Positions 28,051-34,824 of a stretch of DNA of 64,000 nucleotides are shown here, in pieces. Within the stretch, counting starts at the first letter, position 1. Every line of letters starts with the position of its first letter. Source of the DNA: Pseudomonas lurida (GTDB taxonomy: Bacteria > Pseudomonadota > Gammaproteobacteria > Pseudomonadales > Pseudomonadaceae); contig NZ_PDJB01000001.1 of the NCBI RefSeq assembly GCF_002563895.1, positions 2,897,501-2,961,500 on the forward strand. Direction: 5' to 3'. A program made the position numbers and the translations under genes. The notes beneath the pieces were generated by a model. That model saw only the letters and a list, made by a program, of their open reading frames with translations, had not been told where the DNA came from and made no database searches.

Positions 28051-28896
28051 TTACTGGCTGGAAACGGAAGAAGACGAGGCGACCGGCTTGGACGGCGCGG
28101 CCGGCAGGAAGAACATCACCAGGGCCACCACCAGGTAAATCAGGTAGGCGCCGAGGGTGCTGACGGTCGGGGCCTCCTGATAGCCGAACATGCCGGCGAG
28201 TACTGAGCCCAGCGGGCTGTCCATGGGCAAGGCGGCGCTGAAATCGAACAGCACGGTTTGCAGGTGATTCCACACGCCCGCCTCGTGCAGGGCCTGCACG
28301 GAATTGGCGAGGATGCCGGCGGCCACCACGAGGATAAACAGGCCGGTCCAGCGGAAAAACGCACCGAGGTTCAGGCGCATGCTGCCGGTGTAAATCAGGA
28401 AGCCGACGATGATTGCCAGGATCAAGCCGAGCAGGGCACCTATCGGTGCGCCCGGGCCCTCACTCTGCTGGAACACCGCCAGCAGGAAAAACACGGTTTC
28501 AAGGCCTTCACGGGCCACGGCGAAAAACACCATGAGGATCAGCGCGGTGACTTGGTGTCTGGAGCCGGCCAACGCGTGATCAAGGGATTCGTGCAGGGAA
28601 TGCTTGATCGACCGCGCCACTTTGCGCATCCAGAACACCATGGAACTGAGGATGCCCACGGCGACCAAGCCGACAATGCCTTCGAACAGCTCCTGCTGTT
28701 TTTGCGGGAATTCGGCGCTGACCAATTCCAGGCCACCACCGACCAGCAGGGCCAGCGCAGCGGCGAGGAACACCCCGATCCACACGGCAGGCATCCACTG
28801 CCCACGGCCGGTCTGTTGCAGGTAACTGGCGATAATGCCAACGATCAATGCGGCTTCAATGCCTTCGCGCAGCATGATGAGAAAAGGAACGAGCAT
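28051..28896 (-). CDS. efeU: EfeU, FTR1-family iron permease
   Basis: A 281-residue, seven-segment membrane protein with two REGxE iron-binding motifs: 'LREGIEA' (Arg10-Glu14) and 'AREGLET' (about 129-133), as in yeast Ftr1 and EfeU. It imports iron across the inner membrane. The ATG at 28896 (MLVPFLIMLREG) fits the family; the ATG at 28908 would add four residues. It is first in the efeUOBM operon and is preceded by a Fur-box match about 40 bases upstream. Confidence 0.94.
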   Translation of the reverse strand: MLVPFLIMLREGIEAALIVGIIASYLQQTGRGQWMPAVWIGVFLAAALALLVGGGLELVSAEFPQKQQELFEGIVGLVAVGILSSMVFWMRKVARSIKHSLHESLDHALAGSRHQVTALILMVFFAVAREGLETVFFLLAVFQQSEGPGAPIGALLGLILAIIVGFLIYTGSMRLNLGAFFRWTGLFILVVAAGILANSVQALHEAGVWNHLQTVLFDFSAALPMDSPLGSVLAGMFGYQEAPTVSTLGAYLIYLVVALVMFFLPAAPSKPVASSSSVSSQ

Positions 28897-28936
28897 TCGG
28901 CACCGCATCCAAACTAGATAGGAACCTAAGTTGTAA

Positions 28937-28955
28937 CATAATGATACTCATTACT
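28937..28955 (-). promoter_or_regulatory. Fur box of the efeUOBM operon
   Basis: On the minus strand the 19-mer AGTAATGAGTATCATTATG matches the Fur consensus GATAATGATAATCATTATC at 14 of 19 positions and keeps the inverted-repeat core. It is 41 bases before the efeU start codon, a normal position for iron repression. Confidence 0.8.
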
Positions 28956-29062
28956 AAACAAGCAATCTTGACGTTTGCTGAACCCTGGCTGAACGGTGGT
29001 GGCAAATCGCGTCGCCCCTTATGATGCGTGCCATTCTCTGCACCCTTGGGCACCGATTCACC

Positions 29063-30085
29063 ATGTCGGAAAAAGACACCATTTCCATTCACCTCGTACG
29101 CGAAGCCTTATTGCAAAGCTGCGCGCCGGGGGCCGCAAGCGACGAAGTGCTGCAGCGCGCCGGGGTTGACCCGCACCTGCTGGCCGAGCCCACCGCGCGT
29201 GTCTCGGCCACTGCCTACGCACGCTTGTGGCGCCTGTTGGCACGGCGCATGGATGATGAGTTCTTTGGCATGGACCCGCGCAAGCTCAAATCTGGCAGCC
29301 TGGCCTTCCTGTGCCGCACCGCGATGGCGCAACCGACACTCGTCACCAGCCTGGAAAGCGGCCTGGGGTTCCTGTCACTGATGCTGGAGCGACTGCCCGC
29401 GCAACTGGTGCGCCAACAGAGCCTGGCGGAGATCGTGTTGCTTGAGCCCGAGTCTGAGCCCAACCGAGCGTTCACGTACTTTACCTACTGGATGATCGTG
29501 CACGGCGTCGCCTGTTGGCTGGCAGGGCGACGCATCCCGATCCTGGCGATTGAACTGCGTTGTCCAAAACCGGCCTTCTGCGACGACTACCAGGTGATGT
29601 TCTCTGACAACCTGCGTTTTGATCGGCCGCGTACCCGCATGATCTTCTCCGCCGACTGCTTGGACCTGCCGATCAAGCGCAGCACTGAAGAACTCAAGCG
29701 TTTCCTGGCCCACGCGCCCGCCAATATCCTGGTCAAATACCGCGACCCCGACAGCCTCGCTACCCGCATCAAGCACGACCTGCGCCAGATGCCTCCCGAT
29801 ACCTGGCCGGAAACCGACGGCCTCGCCGCCAGCCTGTGCATCTCCGCCTCCACCCTGCGCCGCCGCCTGGCGGAAGAAGGGCAGACCTACCAGGGCCTCA
29901 AGGACAGCGTGCGTAAAGAACTGGCGATTGTCTGGCTCGCCGAGCCGCAGATCAGCTTTGCCGAGATAGCCGAGCGATTGGGCTTTGCCGATACCAGTTC
30001 GTTTTATAAGGCGTTTCGTAAATGGGTCGGGTCGAATCCCGGGCAGTACCGTAGTTTGATTTTGAACGAGACAAATCGGTTGTAA
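29063..30085 (+). CDS. AraC-family regulator with PF12625-type N-terminal domain
   Basis: A 340-residue regulator starting MSEKDTISIHLVREALLQSC. The N-terminal region (to about 215) resembles the 'Arabinose_bd' domain of OruR/ArgR-like Pseudomonas regulators. The C-terminal DNA-binding domain has 'ASLCISASTLRRRLAEEGQT' (first helix-turn-helix) and 'FAEIAERLGFADTSSFYKAF' (second). Target unknown. The 238 bases 29802-30039, covering most of the DNA-binding domain, recur without a single change at 31515-31752. The ATG at 29063 is chosen over 29021 by family likeness; no strong ribosome site marks either. Confidence 0.9.
   Translation: MSEKDTISIHLVREALLQSCAPGAASDEVLQRAGVDPHLLAEPTARVSATAYARLWRLLARRMDDEFFGMDPRKLKSGSLAFLCRTAMAQPTLVTSLESGLGFLSLMLERLPAQLVRQQSLAEIVLLEPESEPNRAFTYFTYWMIVHGVACWLAGRRIPILAIELRCPKPAFCDDYQVMFSDNLRFDRPRTRMIFSADCLDLPIKRSTEELKRFLAHAPANILVKYRDPDSLATRIKHDLRQMPPDTWPETDGLAASLCISASTLRRRLAEEGQTYQGLKDSVRKELAIVWLAEPQISFAEIAERLGFADTSSFYKAFRKWVGSNPGQYRSLILNETNRL
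29802..30039 (+). repeat. Direct repeat, copy 1 (238 bp, identical to 31515-31752)
   Basis: Every base of 29802-30039 equals the base 1713 positions further on. To the left, the two copies remain homologous but differ at many positions (e.g. GATGCCTCCCGATA against GATGCCCGCTGAGG); to the right they diverge within about 15-30 bases. The tract lies inside the intact AraC gene. Confidence 0.95.
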
Positions 30086-30371
30086 TGGCGTGAGTGGGCT
30101 GGATTAGGAAATAACTTACCGAGTGCTTCTCGCGTACTACAGAACAGTCCTTCATGTTTTTGGGAAGTTTGCGGCTTACCCACAGTGATAATTCGTGCAT
30201 AGTCAGTGGCACGGTTCCTAATACTTCTATTGAACAGTTCGATTCATGTGCAGTGTATCTGCGTCGGCAGCGCGGCACGGCTAAGTCGAGGGCGGCTTAT
30301 GGAGAAATAACAAAACGATAGGTAAATAGTCGCAAAAAAATCTTGAAGGTTCGACATTTAAGGTGAAGATC
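30086..30371. other. Intergenic region, left part of accessory insert
   Basis: No gene is seen in these 286 bases. Base composition drops to near 47% GC compared with the flanking genes. The last 12 bases carry the AAGGTGAAG ribosome site of the next gene. Confidence 0.5.
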
Positions 30372-30755
30372 ATGAAAAGTCTTTTTGCACTGCCTTTTTT
30401 AGTGTTGACGTTGCTGTCTGCGTCCGTGTCCGCGGTGTGCTTGAATATCACGGATAGCTACAGTGGGATAATCCAACCTGACTCCGAGGCCATAGCGCTC
30501 GGTCCATTTACTATCGCAGGGACTAACGGCTGCTCTAATGCAAACATTGATGCGATGGTGTCTGCTGCAGGAAGCGGTAGAGCACCCCATATCTACATTC
30601 AACAGCAGGTCGGTGGCGCTTGGAAAACAGTCGCTCACAATCCTTTGTCAGCCTATGCCTCATGGCTTGGCCCCTTGGGTACCTACCGAGTGATGCTGGA
30701 CAACCGCGAACCGGTCTCCAAGTCCTATTGGGGGACGGTCAGGTTTGGTCGGTGA
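30372..30755 (+). CDS. Orphan secreted protein of 127 residues
   Basis: The start is the ATG at 30372, seven bases after AAGGTG. Residues 1-20 (MKSLFALPFLVLTLLSASVS) form a signal peptide with cleavage near A-V-C. The mature part has two Cys (about 23 and 54) that could form one disulfide, an aromatic-rich C terminus ('YASWLGPLGTYRVMLDN', 'SYWGTVRFGR') and looks beta-rich. I do not recognise the family. GC content is about 52%, lower than the neighbouring core genes. It lies inside the insert between the two AraC copies. Confidence 0.65.
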   Translation: MKSLFALPFLVLTLLSASVSAVCLNITDSYSGIIQPDSEAIALGPFTIAGTNGCSNANIDAMVSAAGSGRAPHIYIQQQVGGAWKTVAHNPLSAYASWLGPLGTYRVMLDNREPVSKSYWGTVRFGR

Positions 30756-30814
30756 TGCGCTGATAGACCAGGGTGTCAAAAGGCGGGTTGGCACCCTGTA
30801 TGACATGGCCAGGT

Positions 30815-31342
30815 TCAGGCACGCTCCTCTATCGAGAGATCACTTCGGGAAGAGTTGACAAAATACGCGAGTGCATTTATTGCGTGATTGGCAGCGATCA
30901 TGCCCTGGACATATTCTGGGATACCTTGTGAACGCTTCACGTCGGGACGACTTTCAAGAAACGAAAGGTAGTCTTCCAGTGTTTCGTTAAATAAAGCGAT
31001 TGCATTGTATTTGACGTCGGTTTCGGCTTGCTGGCCGTTGGCATCAAAAGCGCCAAGGCCAGAGATGAACACATGAAACGCCTCGCCATCAATGACGTTA
31101 TCCTCATACAGCCGCCTGCCGACTTTCTTTAGTTCGTTGGTGGTAATGGATGTCATGTCGTAGTCTTTCAAGAAGGCTTTCAGATCATCGATTGACTCTT
31201 GTTTGCGAAGCTTCAACGTGTCCGCAGCGTTTGCCTCCTCTGTTATCGTGAATTTATTGACCACCTGTTCCGGGTTTTTTATCTGGAACGGGTTAGACGC
31301 CTTGGTATGCCTCATTTGTTCTGCAGTCAATAAAACGGCCAT
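30815..31342 (-). CDS. Orphan acidic cytoplasmic protein of 175 residues
   Basis: Begins MAVLLTAEQMRHTKASNPFQ, with no signal peptide or membrane segment. It is helical and acidic, with 'ESIDDLKAFLKDYDMTSITT' near residues 49-68, 'GRRLYEDNVIDGEAFHVFIS' near 75-94, and 'ETLEDYLSFLESRPDVKRSQ' near 119-138. I do not recognise the family. GC is about 46%. It is convergent with the secreted orphan gene 59 bases away. A role paired with that gene is possible but not shown. Confidence 0.65.
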   Translation of the reverse strand: MAVLLTAEQMRHTKASNPFQIKNPEQVVNKFTITEEANAADTLKLRKQESIDDLKAFLKDYDMTSITTNELKKVGRRLYEDNVIDGEAFHVFISGLGAFDANGQQAETDVKYNAIALFNETLEDYLSFLESRPDVKRSQGIPEYVQGMIAANHAINALAYFVNSSRSDLSIEERA

Positions 31343-31403
31343 GATCGGATACTCCGTTAGTCGAAACGTACACTTTTATATCGGCCCCTGTCATATCCAC
31401 TTT

Positions 31404-31440
31404 AAAAAAGCCTCGTGACCGAATGACCACGGCGCAAAAG
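31404..31440. repeat. Decayed copy of the oprN terminator
   Basis: AAAAAAGCCTCGTGACCGAA followed by TGACCACGGCGCAAAAG is nearly the same as the intact terminator at 33333-33372 (AAAAAAGCCCCGTGACCGAA, then TGGACCACGGGGCAAAA). Three changes break the stem, so it should no longer work as a terminator. Confidence 0.85.
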
Positions 31441-31477
31441 CGGGCGCACATACTGGCCACGTCAAAGGCAGCACACC

Positions 31478-31792
31478 CCCATCGAGCACTACCTGCGCCA
31501 GATGCCCGCTGAGGCCTGGCCGGAAACCGACGGCCTCGCCGCCAGCCTGTGCATCTCCGCCTCCACCCTGCGCCGCCGCCTGGCGGAAGAAGGGCAGACC
31601 TACCAGGGCCTCAAGGACAGCGTGCGTAAAGAACTGGCGATTGTCTGGCTCGCCGAGCCGCAGATCAGCTTTGCCGAGATAGCCGAGCGATTGGGCTTTG
31701 CCGATACCAGTTCGTTTTATAAGGCGTTTCGTAAATGGGTCGGGTCGAATCCTGGGCAGTACCGTGGTTTGATTTTGAGTGATGCTAATTAG
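31478..31792 (+). pseudogene. 3' fragment of a second AraC-family gene
   Basis: Reads ..PIEHYLRQMPAEAWPETDG and continues through both helix-turn-helix segments to GQYRGLILSDAN and a TAA. It corresponds to about the last 104 codons of the AraC gene at 29063; the ligand-binding part is missing. Homology to the AraC gene starts near 31478. An in-frame ATG at 31502 could give a 96-residue DNA-binding domain alone, but no ribosome site precedes it, so it is called a pseudogene. Confidence 0.8.
31515..31752 (+). repeat. Direct repeat, copy 2 (238 bp)
   Basis: Second copy of the tract at 29802-30039, with no mismatch or gap. It lies inside the AraC 3' fragment. Confidence 0.95.
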
Positions 31793-31807
31793 CGGAAGAG
31801 AGAGTGT

Positions 31808-33064
31808 TTAGTCAAAGCGGCTAACTTTTTTATAGCGGTAATGATAGATTGCAAGTGAGGTTAATGCTGTAAAAAACGTTGCTAGGGCGGCCGTTGTGAA
31901 GGGGGCATGCCGGCCATAGGTTGTTATGAGTAGCGTCCCTATAGCAGGGCCTATTACAACGCAGAGCATTTGAGCGCTTCTAAAAGACGTTGACATTCGC
32001 CCAATGGTTTCAGAAGGGCAGAGTTGCTGGAGGAGTATGTTTGACGAGATAATCAACAGCTCGTAGCCAAAGCCATTGATAAACCATACGGTTGGATAAA
32101 GTAACTTTTTGTTAGGTATATCAAGAGGCACTAGCAGTGCAGTCATTATCAATGCCAAGCAGAAAACAACGAGGCCGTATGACCGAAGCAAAACGTCCTC
32201 AAGGTTTTTGAGTTTTAACTTCACCAGCAAGGCAGCGCACACCGCCCCTGCGGCCGTCGCTGAAACGATCTGTGAAAACACGATGGGAGGGTAACCTTCA
32301 TGTGCCAGAAAAGCAGCCAGGTGGGGATCATAGATGCCTAACGCCAACGAAGTGAGCAAGGAATATAGAAAACCAACGCGTAATTGGAAAGGCAACGATT
32401 TAAATATTGAGAACCCCTTCAGTAGGTCACGATATAACGGCAGGATTTTTGATGACGCAGGTGCAGGTTTGGCGTCTATTTTCGCACAAAGGGAAAGCAG
32501 GAACGGCAGGGTTAGAAGTACAGCTGTGGCGGAAAAAAAGAAGCCGTCTTTAGTGGGCAATACCATAGTCAGCAGGCCAGCCAGTAAAGGCACAGTGATT
32601 TTTGAAGTTTGGTCAAGTAGGCTGGTGTAGCTAAAAAATGACTTGTGTTCTTCCCGGTTGACTAATGTTCGTATCGCTATAGTAATTGAGGGGAAATAAA
32701 TCAAATTCGACATCCCTTTCAGAATCACTAAGACTAAAAACATTTCAAAACTTGGGGAGTAGGCGAGCGCAGCGGTGGAAGCTATGCGAAGCGAAACGCC
32801 AAATATTAACGTTTTCCTAACGTCCAGCCGATCAATCAACGTTCCAACTATCGGCCCCAGAAGTAACATAGGTGCACCCAGACAGAAAGCGAGTAATGCT
32901 ACTGAGGGTGGGGAAATGCTCCACAGGTATGCAGGCACCGTAAATATCAGAAAAATATCCAGCCATAGCGCCAGGCTAGATAACGCTTGGACGACGACAA
33001 GTTCACGTGAGGCTCTCAATGTCTTAACCCGACTTTTAATGAGATTATATGATGAGTTCCTCAA
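31808..33064 (-). CDS. MFS transporter, low GC, probably acquired
   Basis: A 418-residue protein with 12 predicted membrane segments, the loop motif 'GPIVGTLIDRLDVRKTLIFG' near residues 70-89 and 'ETIGRMSTSFRSAQMLCVVI' in the second half. It resembles the MFS_3-type exporters often placed next to peptide or siderophore biosynthesis genes, but none is here. GC is roughly 45%, with many A/T-ending codons, unlike all neighbours except the two orphans in the same insert. Substrate unknown. Confidence 0.85.
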   Translation of the reverse strand: MRNSSYNLIKSRVKTLRASRELVVVQALSSLALWLDIFLIFTVPAYLWSISPPSVALLAFCLGAPMLLLGPIVGTLIDRLDVRKTLIFGVSLRIASTAALAYSPSFEMFLVLVILKGMSNLIYFPSITIAIRTLVNREEHKSFFSYTSLLDQTSKITVPLLAGLLTMVLPTKDGFFFSATAVLLTLPFLLSLCAKIDAKPAPASSKILPLYRDLLKGFSIFKSLPFQLRVGFLYSLLTSLALGIYDPHLAAFLAHEGYPPIVFSQIVSATAAGAVCAALLVKLKLKNLEDVLLRSYGLVVFCLALIMTALLVPLDIPNKKLLYPTVWFINGFGYELLIISSNILLQQLCPSETIGRMSTSFRSAQMLCVVIGPAIGTLLITTYGRHAPFTTAALATFFTALTSLAIYHYRYKKVSRFD

Positions 33065-33332
33065 TGTTGTCGCCTTAGCAAAATGCCCAGGCGCAAGAAA
33101 CGGTAAAATTGTCGAGTATTGCTGTCAATGGAAAAGCTTGAGGTGTTGTGCTTTTCGATTTTATATTTTGTGAAAATTGGATTGGGTTTGTAGGAAGTTG
33201 TCCGGTGTTTTTTCCTACACTCTTTTATGGGGTTGTATTTGAATGTTTATTACCGGCTCCTGTCTGTCCGCATGTAGCCATGCGTAAGACTTGATTTAAT
33301 TCTTGTCAATTTGTTTCAGGTTTCGACGAGCC
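33065..33332. other. AT-rich intergenic region, right part of insert
   Basis: No gene is seen. The sequence is AT-rich (e.g. about 33150-33260) and holds the likely promoter of the low-GC transporter. GC returns to the normal level at the terminator beginning at 33333. Confidence 0.5.
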
Positions 33333-33372
33333 AAAAAAAGCCCCGTGACCGAATGGACCACGGGGCAAAAAA
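33333..33372 (-). terminator. Terminator of mexEF-oprN
   Basis: GCCCCGTG (33340-33347) pairs with CACGGGGC (33359-33366); the minus strand continues TTTTTTT. It lies 40 bases past the oprN stop codon. Confidence 0.9.
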
Positions 33373-33408
33373 TTGGCTGGATGCGACCAACCAAAGGAGC
33401 TCTTTACA

Positions 33409-34824
33409 TCACTTGGCGGTAGCGACCACCGTGTCCGGCTGCCAGCCACCCCCCAGTGCCTTGTAGATCGCGACGATGCCGCGATACAGGTCGACTTCGG
33501 CCTGGGCCTGGGAGTCTTCGGCGGCCAGGCGCTCACGTTGGGCGTCGAGCAGTACCAGGAAGTCCACAGTGCCTTCGCGGTAGCGGATCGCGGCCAAATC
33601 GGCAGCGGCGCGGCTGGATTCGCTTTGGCGGATCAGCGAGACCAAGCGTTGCTGGCGCTTGCCGTAGTCGCTGAAGGCGTTCTCGGACTCTTCCAGGGCC
33701 AACAGCACTTGTTGCTCGTAGGTTGCCAACGCGCCATCGGCCTCGGCATCGGCGCCGCGCAAACGGGCGCGCACACTGCCCAGGTCAAATGCTGCCCAAG
33801 TGATGCTCGGGCCAAGGGCCCAGGCATTGGCGGCGGACGAGCCGATCTGCGAACCGCGCCCGGCGGTAAAGCCGAGGAAGCCGCTGAGGCTGACCCGTGG
33901 GAACAGGTCGGCCTTGGCTACGCCGATGCGTGCAGTGGCGGCGGCCAGTTTGCGTTCGGCGCTGAGGATGTCCGGGCGGCGTTGCAGCAGTTGCCCCGGG
34001 TCGCCAATCGGCAACGCCTTGGCAATCGCCGGCAGGTCTTTCGGGCTCAGGTCTACGGTGAGCTTGTCGGGCCGCTGGCCGAGGAGGGTGGCGATGCGAT
34101 TGCGCTCGCGCACTTGCTCGGCCTGCAATTGCGGCACGCTGGCTTCTACCGCCGCCAGGCGCGCATCGGCACGCTCCACGTCGAGTTGGTCACCCACACC
34201 GGCATCCCGCAGGCTGATGGTGATGGAGCGAGATTCCTGCTGGTTCTTCAGGTTGTCCAAGGCAATGCGTTCACGCAGTTGCGCGCCACGCAGTTGACCG
34301 TAGGCGTCCACCAGTTCGGCGATCATGGTGACTTGCAGCTGGTACAAGTCCGCCTCGGCGGCCTGCTGGTCGGCGTCGGTGGCTTCCAGGTTGCGCTGGA
34401 TGCGACCGAACAGGTCCAGTTCCCAGGCCATGTCCAGGCCGAGGTCGTAACGCTCACTGTTGACGCGCTTGGTGGTCTGGCCTGGGATTTGTCCCTTGGC
34501 CAGGTCACTGCTGGCGCGGCTGGTGATGGTCGGCATGGCGTCATTGCTGGCGTCATCGCGGATCGCCCGTGCCGCCCGCAGGCGGGCAAAGGCGACGCGC
34601 AGATCCCGGTTACCTTGCAGCGACTGGGTCACCAGTTGGTTGAGGGTCGGGTCCTCGAACTGCTGCCACCAGATGCCTTCGAACTTGGCATGGTCATACT
34701 GCTTGGCATTGGCAGCGGCCGTGATATTGGCCGCCTCCGGCGTCTGGGTTTTATAGTCCGGGCCTACGGCACAGGCGCTTAGCGCCAGTACCAGCAAGCT
34801 CGGCAGAAAGACTTTCACACTCAT
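33409..34824 (-). CDS. oprN: OprN-like outer membrane efflux lipoprotein
   Basis: A 471-residue TolC-family outer membrane channel protein with a lipoprotein signal (LLVLALSAC, Cys18) and 'GPDYKTQTPE' after it, as in the OprM/OprN family. Two OEP repeats are visible: 'DLRVAFARLRAARAIRDDA' near 77 and 'RRPDILSAERKLAAATARIG' near 283. It forms the outer part of the tripartite pump with MexE and MexF. Its ATG overlaps the mexF stop (ATGA). It is the third gene of the operon and is followed by a terminator. Confidence 0.92.
   Translation of the reverse strand: MSVKVFLPSLLVLALSACAVGPDYKTQTPEAANITAAANAKQYDHAKFEGIWWQQFEDPTLNQLVTQSLQGNRDLRVAFARLRAARAIRDDASNDAMPTITSRASSDLAKGQIPGQTTKRVNSERYDLGLDMAWELDLFGRIQRNLEATDADQQAAEADLYQLQVTMIAELVDAYGQLRGAQLRERIALDNLKNQQESRSITISLRDAGVGDQLDVERADARLAAVEASVPQLQAEQVRERNRIATLLGQRPDKLTVDLSPKDLPAIAKALPIGDPGQLLQRRPDILSAERKLAAATARIGVAKADLFPRVSLSGFLGFTAGRGSQIGSSAANAWALGPSITWAAFDLGSVRARLRGADAEADGALATYEQQVLLALEESENAFSDYGKRQQRLVSLIRQSESSRAAADLAAIRYREGTVDFLVLLDAQRERLAAEDSQAQAEVDLYRGIVAIYKALGGGWQPDTVVATAK

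Noticed and set aside
31502..31792. A functional 96-residue stand-alone AraC DNA-binding protein
   Set aside because: No ribosome site precedes the ATG, and upstream homology to the longer AraC protein continues out of the frame start; a truncated gene is simpler.
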